NCBI GenBank assembly: GCA_001939145.1
Contig: LSRX01000692.1
Location: 329,548-393,547, forward strand
Reading direction: 5' to 3'
DNA: 64,000 nt
Origin: Symbiodinium microadriaticum
Taxonomy: Eukaryota > Sar > Dinophyceae > Suessiales > Symbiodiniaceae
The position numbers were made by a program, and so were the translations under genes. The notes beneath the pieces were generated by a model, which was given only the letters and a program-made list of their open reading frames with translations, did not search any database and was not told the origin of the DNA. Shown here piece by piece: positions 23,571-37,300 of the stretch; within the stretch, counting starts at the first letter, position 1, and each line of letters begins with the position of its first letter.

Positions 23571-23769
23571 CGAGTGGCCTTCATGCAAGCTTGATCAAAC
23601 TCCACAAGCCACACTGCGCACTGCTCTGCTTTATCGCCATGATGACAATCCACTTTGTGCGCAGGCATTGCCCTCGTGGCTTCTGCAATCTGCCATAGGC
23701 TCATAAGACCACAAACTCCTGCCCTTTGCACCCAGGACCTCCAGTACCAAAGTTACCAACTTCAGCTAT

Positions 23770-25090
23770 AGTGGTGTGACTAACCCCAGCGAAACTAGAC
23801 CCCTCAGACTCTCAGCCTGATCGGCGACTACTTCCGGTGTACGTACTCGGTCAGTGAGACCAACTAGGACCGACATGCCTTCCTCTACCTCGGACCTACC
23901 ATAAAGTGACGCTTTGCTGTGTATCTTCCAACACGCCCTTTGAACACAATAGGCCTGCTGAATGGCTTCCGTCGTCCATGGGCACTTCAGCTGCATGCTC
24001 GCTGCTGTGTTCTCCATCGCTGTGGTCGTCGGACGCATGCGCATCCTGACAAAAAGAGCAAGCTACCCGATTCTGAGCACCCTTTCAAGGTGCAACGTGG
24101 AGGAGCTCAGCCTCCATGGGCTGTGCCCCGCCAACATAGTCAACGGTCATGTTGAACAAGCCGCTGCCCTGGGTTGCAGAGCGATGGCAGACGCTGCCTC
24201 CCTTCACCGGTGCTAAGGCAAAAGCGTGGCTGCCATGGCCATGGTCTCCATGAGCTGGGCGCAACGGATGGGCCACACCCACACTTTGACAACAGGTCCA
24301 TGTCCTTCAGCTGAGCACCGGGCAATAGTCTGCAGGATTGCAGACGCCCAACCCGGCAATTCTTCCCAATGTCTCGGCGACAACGCAAAGGAGAAATCAT
24401 TGACCATCGTCAGCAACACAGACGACCCCCACTGAACAAGACGACTGACAAACAAGGCCCCACTCTAAGCGAATGCAATTGAGGACGTCCCCGAGAATAA
24501 GCGCTGCACCGGTCCCAAAGACAGTCCATGCCTGGGGACGGCAAGAGTTGTTGCTGCTTGCGGGATCACTTGTGCAGCGCCGAGCTTGCACTCACAGGCC
24601 CTGCCCGCGGAAGAAGGCTTGTGGTCGGGGCCGTCGGGGATGGGGTCATGAGCCGAGGTTCGCGATGCGATCTTCCAAATCGTCTGGCGCAGTGCAGTCA
24701 TCAACTCGCTTGGTCTCGCAAACCTCGGGCCGTCGGATCCATATCCGCAGAGTTTTCTCGACAGGTTCGAATCGGTTGGAAGCATGTTGCCTTAGCTGAG
24801 ATTGGAACGGTGTAGACAGGATCGACCAAGCCGAAACCCCTGTGGCGCTCGGACAGTAAGACTGTGTGAGACTAAGTGGTCCCTGGCCCTGGCAATCCCT
24901 GGCACCTGGGGCCAAGAGCAACCCCGACGGTGATCTCCAGGACGATGGAGGAAATCCTCGAGCGCGAGCGCGAGCGCTTGCCGCAGCTTCTGGGATCCTG
25001 GTTGGCTGAGTCCCGTGCCCCAACAGTCGGGAGACTTTGCTGGCTGTCCATGCGGCCCTGTCAAGAGATGTTCTGCTTGCTTGTGTTCAC
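23770..25090 (-). CDS. unrecognised multi-exon gene
   Basis: Several minus-strand stretches look coding. About 25000-24900: SQKLRQALALALEDFLHRPG. About 24790-24660: QLRQHASNRFEPVEKTLRIW, then VCETKRVDDCTAPDDLEDRI. About 24430-24250: TMVNDFSFALSPRHWEELPG, then ASAILQTIARCSAEGHGPVV. About 24160-24090: NMTVDYVGGAQPMEAELLHV. About 24050-23940: an acidic His/Ser stretch, DAHASDDHSDGEHSSEHAAE. Order and strand are consistent with one leftward gene. No domain was recognised. On the plus strand near 23970-24200 another open stretch overlaps, so the last exon is the least certain. Confidence 0.33.
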
Positions 25091-26064
25091 GACAGCAAAA
25101 CATCAAACATAGCATTTTTGGGGGGCGATGCGATGCTCTAGAAGTGTTTCGACTTCGCGATTGGTTAATAACTGGCGTGCTTGACGGCAGGCAGGGCTAC
25201 ATGCATGCCGCCTTGAACATTGTTGGTGTCTGAATGCTACTTCGCCAGACCCCGCGATGTCACTCTGAGCGCCCTTGCCCAAGGAAGCCCGCGATGCTCA
25301 ACATCGCGATGTAGCTGCTAGCGCCTTCGACATGCAGCTTGAGACTTGCGCGCCAGCTGCTAGAAGCCCTGCTTTGAATACTGTGATTTCTGACCCCAGC
25401 ATGCATCATGTGCCTCCCATAGTGGCAAGAGTAGAAGGACCTGGCAGGACTCAACGAATACTCACCAGGCCATTGCTAGTGCCAGAGGGGATGCCATGTG
25501 CCTCGACTTTGGAGGGAGACGACAACGTTTTAGTCAAGTCCTGCCAAAGCTCGCAGCGGAAAGCTCCTCTGAATCCCGCAACGCCGTAATTACAATTGCC
25601 GAAGCCACACTTTGCTGCCGTCCCGTCCCCTTCTCTACACACCCGGAGAACTCGGGGCCCTGGGTATCGGTCCTGAAGTCAGGAATGCAGGGGCACAACT
25701 TCTGTCGGAGCCGTTACGGCAGCACAGAACTACAACATGAATGACGGAGAGAGGCAGCTCAGATGGTCTGTCGAACAGCACGCGCATGCTTCGATGCGAC
25801 CCCAAGCATCTCCATTTTCCTCTGCTTTCGCAACACGTGGCCCAGGCAGCTACCTCTCCGAGACTTGGACACAGTGCAACTACTGCATCGATGAAGATGT
25901 CTTCCCTGGCGGTGCGTTCATCACGGCCCATGTTGGACCATGTCTTGACTGCGCACAAGGCCTTGTGCTGTCTATTCGCCAATCTTACAGTGACCAACCG
26001 GTCTCACGTACCTTACAAGGAGTAAAGCTTTCCCTGCAACCTCACTGCCGTTCTACCACAGTCC

Positions 26065-26733
26065 TCAGATGCGGCAGGCCGCACGGGTCCCACAGCCCGA
26101 GATCGAGAAGGCTTGAGGCCCTGGCTGTCCAGCTGGCACCCGGTTGGAGAACCATCTCTCTGCCCGCACGTGCAGGTACGCATCGCGGCCCGAAGCATCC
26201 TGCCTGACACCCGCCAAGCATAAAAGTGTATGCCAAAATGCAGTCATAGCCCTTAGCAGTTTACGGCAAGGCTGGGTGCCCAAGCAGATGTGGGGTCCGT
26301 CCAGGTCATATAAGTCATAAACGTCTACACCGCTGTCCCCGAAGAAGTGTAAACATGATTCCAGCACCAACGGCTTTCCAAAACGAATCTCTCCTGGCAG
26401 TCCTAGCGGCCAAGAACCATGAGCGAGTCGTGTTTTGAGCGCAGATGAATTGCATCGCGAAGTCAAAAAAAAGCTGTCGACTGGCAGGGGTAACTGCCAG
26501 ACGAATTGTAGGGATGAACCTGCTGCAATTCTGCAGTGGCTGATGATGTCTGAGCTGCTGTCCAGCTTTCTGGCGCGGCAGAGGTTCGGATAAGGTCTGA
26601 ACTGTTCATTCAGCTGGAGCCAGAATGCCAAAAGATGTTCAAAGCTGTGACGCTGACCGTCTGCCAGTATGGCGAAGATCATATGGCCACGAACACCCAG
26701 AAATAATGACTGAGTGTGCTCCTCAAAAGGCAC
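26065..26733 (-). CDS. 222-codon open frame of unknown product
   Basis: One continuous minus-strand frame. The first half contains FLGVRGHMIFAILADGQRHS and HLLAFWLQLNEQFRPYP. The second contains GKPLVLESCLHFFGDSGVDV and YDLYDLDGPHICLGTQPC. The composition is plausible for a protein, but the middle part is less convincing and may be an in-frame intron. No family is recognised. It lies between the 24-kb exon cluster and the ion-channel gene. Confidence 0.25.
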   Translation of the reverse strand: MPFEEHTQSLFLGVRGHMIFAILADGQRHSFEHLLAFWLQLNEQFRPYPNLCRARKLDSSSDIISHCRIAAGSSLQFVWQLPLPVDSFFLTSRCNSSALKTRLAHGSWPLGLPGEIRFGKPLVLESCLHFFGDSGVDVYDLYDLDGPHICLGTQPCRKLLRAMTAFWHTLLCLAGVRQDASGRDAYLHVRAERWFSNRVPAGQPGPQAFSISGCGTRAACRI

Positions 26734-28386
26734 AAAAAAGCCGGCTAACCCGTTGGCCCGGAGTTACCTAGTCCTGTACAGATCTGTACAGTACGACCTG
26801 CAGAGTTCGCAGGGACATGGTGCCACGAGATGCAAGAAGCACGACTGCTGCTCACGCCGTGGCTCCTCGAAGCGCAACCTTTCAGCCAGGCGCATGCAGG
26901 ACGTAGGCTAGCGGAACAGCTCAAGAGCTGCCTTCCAACAGTTGCAGTGTCTATAAAATCAGAGAGTCACACAAACTCTTACCCGTTTAGGTGTCTTACC
27001 TGCCTGCCCAGGCACAAGGTTTCAGGAGCCCGCAACTGGAGTTGCTAGCAGGTCATGGAAGGCAGCACTGTCATGAAGGGCGCTGGAGTTGGCGGCCGCA
27101 CCCTTGGTGGACACCAACCATCATCAGGCTACAAACTTGGGCGGTGGACTGTCCATTCTTAGTGTTGACCAGTATTACACGAAGGAGAAAACCTGGACTG
27201 TCCTGCATGCCAAAATGCACCATCCCTCGACCTGCTGCGCTTGGGCATCTGATCAGGAGGAAGGTCCTGTCAGCTGAGTTCGTTCGGTGGAAGCTTGAAC
27301 AAAACAGCACGGAATCAACCTTGAAGGCCAGCAGTGCACTAGATGTGACGCTGGAGCGATCTGTAAGACACGAACGTGCCAAGCATGTAGACTTTTTTTC
27401 GGGTGCACAAGTAATACTGGACCAGGGAACCAGGGAATCGATAATGACGATGCAGGCCAAGCGTCTGTGTTGATCACCGTCTGATTCATCTCGTGTATGA
27501 AATACCGTGCATAGATAACCTCAGCCAAGTCTCGTATGACAGCATTCCTACGCAGTATCGTTGGGAAATCTCACATCCGAGCATTGGCAAGTTACTGTGC
27601 CTTTGCTGGACTTGCCAAGAATATTCCCAAAATCGCTAAATTTCCAGGCCGTGGCTTGGCGGTATCTGGTCAAACAGCAGCTTGAATCAGGCCCAACCCC
27701 TAAAATGACTTCGGGCTTGGCCCTGGAACATGCCGTTTGGCTTGGTTCAGGCTCCGCAGAGCTAGTTCGAGGGACCAGTCTGGGACTCTGGTACATCTGT
27801 TCGGACGAGATGAGCATTGTTTAGCCCACCCCAGAATGCATTTGCGCTTTGAGGCTTTGGACTTTGACCTTCGGTCCGCTCAGATGCGGTTTTCAGGCCC
27901 AGACCTCAACAAGTTTGAAGCACGCGCGGATTGGTTGGGGCGGGAGAAGGCAAAACTGCTCAGGCCAAGACCATATGCAGTTCTGCCTAAGAATATGAAA
28001 ACTGCTCTTGCGTTTACGGCCCAGGCGCAGGACGGATTGAAACACCAAAAGCGTCCGTTTCTTAAACTAGCCGAGTCTTCAAAGACGTGCGGCATCGAAT
28101 GCATGTCTGCAGGCTGAGAGATATCTAGCCTGGTTTTCGACTGGACAAGAGATTGAAGACGCTTGAAATCTTGGCCATCATTGGCGAACGAAGCTAACAC
28201 ACAGACATTGGCAGAAGCTAGCCCCCTGCACTGAACCTTGCGCAAGGACCAAGGAAGCCTAAGACAGAGCTGCTGCTGAGAAACCACATCGCAGAATGTC
28301 GGCAAATCCTCGACGGGACGTACACACATGACCGACCGACGCGGCGTGCCGAGCGTCCACACGCGCATGTACATGTGCATCACTGT

Positions 28387-31300
28387 ATAGCTCCTGTTGC
28401 ACCACACGGCCAAAGTCCTCGCTCTTGATTGCCAGAATCTGCGAGTCCTGTGCTGTGACAACAAATTCGTCCAACAATCGCCTGTTCTACCTCGCAACAA
28501 AGCGGCATTCACTAAAATGTCAAGCGGCTGTTGTCCCAGAGAGGCGACCGGTGTGTTGCCACGAAGTCCTTTGAAGGATGTCAAATCCCAATCCCCGGTT
28601 CTGATTTGGTGCATCATCCATTTGCCTATTGCCGAATCTTGGCGGCCTTGCGCATTGACGTTTCCTACATGGCATCCAGGGGGGGGGGGGGCAGAAACTG
28701 CTCGAATGTTGAACTCGTTTGCTGCCAGACGTATCCTTACCAATATGTCAAGGCCGTTGAAAACGCCAGGAAACATTGCGGCGCATAGGTTCAAGCTTCG
28801 CAGTTGGCTTCTGGCACTCTGCTTCCCCGTCATTTACAAGTTTCCAAACCACGGCCAAAAAAAGGATGCGACTGCCATCTACCAACTGCACGGAGACTTC
28901 TGCAGAACGACATGGGAAACTATGATTACATTTCAGACATGTTGACAGATGCCAAGGTGCCAAAGGGCATGCTCGCTGATCCACGACCCCGACGACAGTT
29001 CCAGCGACGAATCCTTGCTTCGTCAAACCGGGCGCGCAAGCGCAGGGTTGAAAGTTGCAGCCCGATAACTACGACAACCATCAAAACACTTTGTTCAGGA
29101 TCTTCAGCAGACCGGGCACTCGATTCTTGTTCAAGCCGTCGTGGGGCGTCACCTGGTTCCGGTTCCGGCTCGACCGGCAACAGCCTTAGTGGCAAGCGGA
29201 CAAGGGAGAGAGCTGCTTTGAATGCTTTGATACCTTTCCAGACAACCGCAAGCTGAAGATATCTGAAGATTGGAGGTCCATTTCTCTGGCTTCGCCGGTG
29301 GGCTGCTTGGTGCGCCCTTTGCCAACCATGTCAGACATCACAAGTTAAGCCATTACCTGTAGAACTGTGTCGCTTGCTTCTAGCCCCGACTCTTGGTGCA
29401 TTCGCTTGTGAAACCGGAAAGGAGTGTGCCGGCACCAGCGGGGCCCACTTGGCTCGAGCCATTCTTGTTGATGTCATGCGCGAGCGGTTCTTCACCGTAG
29501 ATGACTGAAATGATTTTTAGGTTGCTAGCTGGCCACGTCCAGCCGCATCCAGCCAGTTTGCGTGAGTGCTGCAGGGGCTTCCTGGGCCTGCGCTCTCACC
29601 GTTATGACGTGGTCGGAGGTGCAAGAAAATGCAAGAACTTCTGGCCAGCTGCGTTTAAACCACCGTGCAAAAGTTGCTTTTGCGCTGTCCTTGGGCGTGG
29701 CCGCGAGGCCGCGGGGGCGCGGGGGCGCGAGCGGCGGGTTCGGGTGCCGCGGGCCGTGCGACCGCGGGCCGCAGCAAAAAATAAAACGCCAAATGAAGGG
29801 CCTGTTTAAGATATGCGATGAACCGGGATGGCGGAAGGAGGGGGCGTCTGTAATAAATATGTTGAAACGGGATGGCCAAAGGACGGGATGTGTTCAAGAT
29901 CTATGCTGAGCATTGATGAACCGGAATCGCCAAAGGACGGGATGTGCGTAAGATATATGATGAAATGGGCTAAGTGAGGGGGTGTGATTCAGATATATGA
30001 AAAACCGGAACCGGTATCGCCAAATGAAAGAGCATGTTGAAGATATATGATAAACCGGAGTCGCCAGACTCGGCAAAGGAGAGGCGTGTTCTGAACCGGA
30101 GACGCCAAATGACTGGGCCTGCCTAAGATGTATGATGAACCGGGATCGCCAAGTAGAGGGGGCGGCGTCTTTACGATCCATGAAGAACCGCGCCCGCGGG
30201 CCGCGGCCGCATGAAAATACTACTTTTGTGAAGCTACCCACTATACAGCAATATCCGTTGCAGACGACCTTCGACCCTGAGGAGGTGAGACGTTGCAGCC
30301 AGGTCGCAGAGGCGCTCTCTGACCGTCTCTTTGTGGATCGAGTCTCTCCCTGCCGGTGGGGAGCTGTGCTGAGAGTCCCGGTGTATCACGGTAGATCGGA
30401 ACATGCACTCTCGCCGGAATCTGGCAGACACGACCTAGAAGCCATGTCGAACTGTCGGGTACACCGAAAGCGTCGATTCTCACTTCCAAAGCGAATCGAA
30501 CACGACACAAGCCAAGACAGAACCCTTCAAATTCCCTGTGCATCCTCCAGCAATCTCCACGTCCATGGAGTATCGCAGCTTCCCAGACTCACACATGTAC
30601 ATGCCTCAGAGAGCCAGCGCGTGACAAACGAGAGCTCCGAGTCTCGACGACTCGCTCTCTGCGGTAACGAAAGCAGACGACCAACACACGCTACGTTGAG
30701 CCGCGAAGGATAGCCTACGAAGCCCTGGATCGACATCGGCAGGAGTGATGTCTATCTTCGACCTGGCTAGAGGCTGGAAGCGACGGCACCGACTTCGAAG
30801 ATTGCATCGCCAGCCAGAATGTGCTGCCTGAGCGAAGAGGGAGTACTAGCAGCCGTGCAAAGCAAACACGGCGACGTGCTAATGCTTCAAGGGAGCTCGT
30901 GCACGGCCTCATAGCCTTGCACACGAGGCGGGCAGAATCAAGGGCAACTAGCAGTTCAGTGCCCCGACGACATACTTGCACTACACACGCCATCTATGAA
31001 GGCCCGAATTGCGAAGCGGGGCGCCCCAAATCCTCCATAGGACTGGGACGTGACACTTGGGGCCGCCCTGGCCAAGCGGCAGAGGTCTTCCATTGCATGG
31101 CTCGAAGAGATCTTTATCTTCGAGAACAGGTCGTGCTGAACCAGCGTCGGCGTCCTGCGACTTTCAGCTCGTCTTCACATCTTTTTTTTTACTACTGATC
31201 TATGTTGATAAAACAATCGAGACGCGGAGAAGCAGTAATCGAAACCTCTGGTCACCGTCTTGATAGTTGAAACCGGACGCCGCTGAAAAGAAAACCAGAG

Positions 31301-34300
31301 ACCTTCAACCCAAAACTCGCCAGCAATCCAACAACAAGCAAAATGCCCGTAAGCCTCGACCTTATGCCGCTGCGCCGCTTGGGAAAATTCGGCAGATCGG
31401 GGAAACATTCCTGGAAATGGTAAACCTTGGGCTCTGAACCCTACAGCCTTTAGCCCTGAAGCACCAAACCCCAACGCGATGCATCCTGATGAATAGATGC
31501 CATTGAACGCCTTGCTGCGGCACGGTTGTGAGACCCTAAACCTGCTTTTGGACAGTGTCGGGTGTAACATTCACGCACTGAAGGCTCAGCAGCCACCGAA
31601 ACCTCGGAAAGCGGTCCTCGCCGTATGATACCTGCGCTCACATGCTGGCTACTTGTGCGATACGCAGAGGCTTCGAGGAAATCGCGCATTGCTGCGCCTT
31701 AGGGGCGCCTCTATTTCAATCTATTTGTGTCGAGGCGCAGCACTCGGAGCAGCTCCTCCGGCAACGCCGCCTCCAGGACCTGCAGGGGCTCTGCACGCTG
31801 CGGCGCGATGCGGCGCGCCGCCGCGCGCGCTGCCTTTCACACTCTCCGTGCCTGAAGGCTGGCCTTCCACTTCACCCGCTCCTGAAGGACCGACCCTTCT
31901 GCCCGCTTGACTTTGCGACGGCGATCGCTCACACGGATCCGTCAACAAGTGCGGTGTTCTGGGATCATGCAAATCCTCTACACTGCATGTACGAGTAGAT
32001 ACCAAATCGAGAAAACAAGCCTGTCAAAGGGGTGTATCCGCTGTCAGAGTTGATCCGGAGCCAGGTCAGAGCACTGTTAACCGCGAAGACCCAAACTGCA
32101 GAGCCCTGATCTGAAATGCTGGCCGGAGAGAGTGGTCCCATAAAGCTACCTGGGAAATGATTCATGCCTACTGCCTACTGCATTGGCCCCGATGCCCAGC
32201 TCCTCTTCTCGTTCCTGGGCTGCAGATCGGAAGGAACCTCAACAGCCTGCACCTCCTGATAATGCATGTACCCGTGAGCCGGGCATCAATGTACTTCTTC
32301 AGCCGGACAGTAAGGGCCGCATTGATGCGGTGTGTGGCTGCATAGTCGCCTTGCGTGCAGCTCTTTGGACACGCGTTTTTTGCAAACCTTGAGCATGCAG
32401 CAGATCGCTTCGCGACTGTCGCAGCACGCTGGGGAATGCGAGTTGACGTTGCCAACTTCACCAAATGCACCCGAGACTCTGATGGCTCCCAGCTTTCTGC
32501 TCCGTTCTTTCCTCCGTCCGAGCGAAACCAATGGTCTCAAATCTCAAGAGCAGCCTTAGGCCTTGCAAATATGCTGCTAAGCCAGGAGACTTAAGTTCTG
32601 CATGCCTGGCATAGATCCATAGACATTGCCGGAACCCCTTGCAGGTTCTCATGTTCAACGATCTTCACTGCATCCATGATTCCACATGCGCGCCAACTTG
32701 GCCATCGTGTTTGTTACATAACCTCAGAAGCCACAGTCGATAGAGACAAAAATGGCACCCGGCGATTTTTTGCACAGAGCAGCTGATGAAAATCGAAGAG
32801 AACAGGAGTGATCCGAAGCTGGCGACCTGGGCTTCGGGCACAGGGACCGGACCACCTACACCATGAGCGTAAGATTCCGACGAGCGAAAACATTCGCTCT
32901 TGCGGCAGCCGCAGCTTCCTGGGCTGACGTGGCATGTAGCTGCAGATAGGCAATTCTGGGCCGTGTGTCGGCCTTCTCTGTGCTACCAGCAACCTTCTCC
33001 AGACAACCCGAGCAGCATGTTGTCTCGAAGCGAAATGGGGTGTAACCTGCTCAGTCACTGCATCCGGCACCATAGCTGGGGCAACCAACCCCGCCTCGAC
33101 AGTGACCACTGCATGCTCTGGAGATAGGTGGTTCCTCCCAGTAAACCGTCCAGCATGTCGTTTGGGTATCTTAAATGCAGAAACAGCACGCCGAAATTCA
33201 ACAGAAATTGAACAGATCAAGCAGACATTTGAATCGTGCGGGCGCTGTGGCTAAATCCATGCAGGTCCTAGATCCTGGCCGTACAATCCTTCAGTGTAGA
33301 CCCATCCTTCTTCCTGGCCGGATTGAGTATGCAACAGACCTCGTTATGCTTTGTGCACTCCAGCCTCAAGACTCTTAGAACATACGCGTCTTCTGCAACA
33401 GCACCGTGTCTTGCTGATCTTCATTAGCAGCAGCTGCATTCATCTCTGCAGAGCTGGAGACTTGAAAACAAGCAAAGCACAGCAAAGCACAGGCCTCGCT
33501 ACCAAGCCAATACCAAACCTGAAACAAACCATGGAGCATTGCTTCTCATGACGAGACTCAGGAGACTTCGACTCCAAAGCAGACATGGAGAGGTGGAGCA
33601 GATTCCGACGGCATGGTCCGGAGCCCAAGGCACACATGCGAGGACATGGGTCAGCAGCATCGTCGAAACGAAAAGCTGGACGACATTGATCATGAAAGTG
33701 ACCTTGCTGAAGCATACTTCCCTGAGACAGCTGCTCCTGCACATCAAATCACTTGAGCCTAGCAGCGATTTCTCCTGCCATCCGCTGCTTTAAGTCATCG
33801 AAGAGGCGCTTCCTTGATGGTGCACAAAGCTCTCATGTTCGCTTGAAGCATCAGCCCCTGTGCAAGGATGACACACAGAGCGCAATCACCTAGGTACTCT
33901 ACCAGAACTACGCCAACAATGGTTGGCTCAAGACTCGGAGCAAATGCACAGAGTGCGAGTGGGGCTTGGGGTTGCTTCCGGGTTTGAGGATTGGGTTCCC
34001 CTGCATGGTACCCGAGTCCCCCCCTGTCCTGGTACCCTAGTCCTGTGGCCCAGCCCAGGGTGTGAAGGGTTCGTTCGTTCAGGGGTTCAGGGCTAACAAG
34101 GCGGTTGATGTTTGAAGTCCGAGGTAAAGAAGATGGCGAGGGATAACAGAGATATGTCGAGGGTTCTGTTGAACGATGTTCCTCTGCAGATGCCTTCGCA
34201 ATCTCCCACTCCCTCTCACTTCAGCATAGTCACCGACTATCACCGAAGGCCGCCCAAGTCAACATCACTTGAGTAGCAAAGCTGAACCTCTTGGCCTTCC

Positions 34301-37300
34301 AGAAGTCCGAATCCTGGGAAATGCCTTAGTGCTACTGATCCAAACCCGCTACTTCCGCTGCTTCGGCAAGATGCAGCTTGACAACACGCAGCAAACGGGC
34401 CAGGCGCAACATCCGAAGAATTCGTCCAGTCCTGCATGCATTGGGCCAGTTGGGCCGGGCGTAGCAATGTCTGCTTGAATGCTGTAGAGGTGTTGTAGAT
34501 TCTCTCAGCTCAAGCGGCCGCACCTCATTGTTCTGGCCAACGTAAGCGTGTCAGCAGAGTTCATGTTTGCAACTGTCGCAACCCAATCCACGCTCACCTC
34601 AGACGCAGAAAGAGACGGAAGGAAGGGTGGATAGCCCTTATGTTTCTGCATCGCCCAAGCATGACTCTCGCACCAGAAATGTTGAAGCAGCCTTCAAGAA
34701 ACTCACCATGAAGCAGGCATGCCACAAGCAAGAAGTCGATTGGCATCCATGTCCTCGAATACCTTGCTCCATAGGTGAGGCTGTTGAAAACTCGCAGCAG
34801 CTGGTCAAGTCCGCTCTGGATAGCTGGGTAGCTGGATTGACCCCGCATGCTGGCAAGGCACGAGTACAAAATAAGATAGTAACTCGTCACCAGCTTCCCG
34901 TTCCGGTACGTTGCAGTCAGCATAGACACCGGGATGTCAACCGTCCAGTAGATGGTGCAAGTCATCTGGGCCAATGATTTCGAAGGGTGGGTTGGAGCTA
35001 CCACCGAAAAAATCCCGACAGAGTCAGGCTGGCTTCAATCTTATATTCATAAGTATGATTCAGCTGAGGCAACATGAGATACATGTGTCCGCAAGTCTAT
35101 ACTTTGCTACTTGCTCCACTTCGATAGTAGCCAGAGGCAAACCCCAAACCCTAACATGGGGAAGGATTAGGGCCGTGCGTCAGAATAAAACCGACATGGA
35201 AAATCCTTCAACCCTGAAGGGAAAGGAGTAGCAAAACCAGAACCGTGCAGTGAGGGAGCGGCAAATCGCGAAGATCAAACACTGTCCAACCCGGTAACCC
35301 CAAAGCAAAGAAAAGCAGTCTGGAGTTGGACGCCAAACCCGTCAAGCTCTGGAGCTGCGAGTCTACAACCCTAAGACGGATGGTTGCGTGTCAAGCCCTG
35401 GATGAAAAGACTTGCCCACTAGCCCAAAACAAGCTACCTCATGCAGGCAACGCACTGTGGAACGATGAAGCGTATTTCTTGATTGCGGATTGCTACAATG
35501 AGTTGCGTGGCACAGGTCGATTGTTAGCTCTCGCTCTGCATCTGCTTCTTCATTAGTCATTCCCAAAGCCAAGTCATGAGGGGTAGGGGATTCTGTGTCT
35601 CCCCGACTTTCTTTCGTAAGGGGCAGACCCTACCGTCCCGCTTATAAAGCTAAACCGATATGTTGGGAAGAGGCCTATGACACGATGATGCAGATTTGTA
35701 CATCTTGGCTTTACCTATAACCGATGCTTTGCTATTGAACTGCGAGCAGGTAGCTTTCAAACAGACCCCATTTCTTCTCTCTCACATGGCCTAGGGCCTA
35801 GCAGCAGTAAAGAGAAGGAAGGCATCGGGCACCTTCATACACTTGATCCGTTTTGCTATGAGCCCGTAATTGAAAAACTGCTTTGCAATGCAATGAAGAC
35901 ATTCAGAGCTCAACTGGCATTCTTAACTTCCAAAAGCATTCACAATCTGCAAAACTTCACATAAACTTTTTCACTTGTAACAATGTCAATTCTGCTGATA
36001 CCAAAACTAACCAAAATAATCATATTGCCAAAATTCCCAGTTCAAATTCACAGTCACAAAAAGGACCGTGGTATTATTTACCGTCATAATAGCGTTTGCG
36101 GGTGTTCTGCTGGGGCGGCGACCGACCATAAGTCTGTTCAGTCTCGTTCATTGTAGGTGGTTGAAATCATCTTTGAGTTTCTTACTTTGAATCACTGGAA
36201 CGTTTTAGGACAAAGAGGCAGCCGAGAAGGCGCCGGGAAGACTATCTGCAGTACTTTCTATCTCTTGTCCATTTCTGTAACGAAACGTACAATGATCATT
36301 CGTTGTGACTGCCGTCAGTTGCACACGTAATGGAAGGAGCCGTGCATCATTGCTCAAGTAAACGCTAACATCCGGAACGCTGACGTCCGGCGGCGGATCC
36401 TTACAGACAGATGGTAGTAAGGCCGGCACCGCCATGGCAGACGTAAAAATAGTGTCGGGTATATCGAAGACCTTAACTGGATCTCGTTGAACTTGGCATC
36501 TGCGCTTCGTGCTTCAAAGCGCACAAGCTGAGGAAGCTGCCAACATCGGAGTGACAACCTGAACTCGTAAAGAGAGGGGAAACCATGTCAAGAACACACA
36601 TATTGGGTCGATCGTGTCCCCCTCTATCGAAACAGCAGGACAGTATGTCTGAGGAAGCCTTAGGAAAGTACACACAGTTTAGATACAAAGGCGAGGTCTC
36701 AGGTGTACAAAGTGATGCACCCAGCGTCGGCTGAAGAGTCGCTGAAGGAGAACTGTGCGTCCGTTCATTCCTCAAACCTGCCTTGCCAAGGGCTGCACCC
36801 AGATTTTTCTGAGACGTGGTCTCCTTCTACGCTTCTCGACAAACTGGGAACCTGCGCTTTGTTTACAAGGTCTGCACCTGGAGGACACAGCCGCCCAGCA
36901 TGCGCAAATACGAGTGTAATAGGCCGAGAAGCCATGTCGAAGAGGAGCAATACCATTGCCAGTAGATCCTGGTGCTATTGACTCGGACTAGCAGTAAGGC
37001 ATACTGCTCTGGTGCTCTGGCTCTGAGGACGCAGTCCATCGCAGTCCAAATACCGCAAAACAGTGCTGCCGAGTATCCCAAACGAGACGCCTCTTGGAAG
37101 ACCTCGGTTTCAGAAGAGGATGTCGTGAGGCTGTGACTCGACAGCCGGGGGCGTCTTGGTTTGCAGAGAGGACCAGGCAAGGATGGTATTGCCGCAATGC
37201 CCTCCCCTCTCCAGGCCCTCTGAAGGATTTCCAAAGTTTGGAAGCCTGACACTGGATGCTCTGAGCTGTCGGCGGGTGGATCGGAAAGAGCTGCCAGGAA

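Noticed and set aside
24763..24780. GGTTCGAATC, like a tRNA B box
   Set aside because: The flanking bases do not form a T-arm stem on either strand and no acceptor or anticodon arm is visible.
27880..28833. 317-codon minus-strand frame
   Set aside because: The ion-channel nucleotide-binding-domain exon within it (28387-28479) is in a different frame, so the long frame is mostly intron and shadow.
33923..33932. TTGGCTCAAG, matching the last ten bases of the dinoflagellate spliced leader
   Set aside because: Only ten bases match, the preceding bases do not, and it lies on the plus strand inside a minus-strand gene. A chance match of this length is plausible in 128 kb of sequence.
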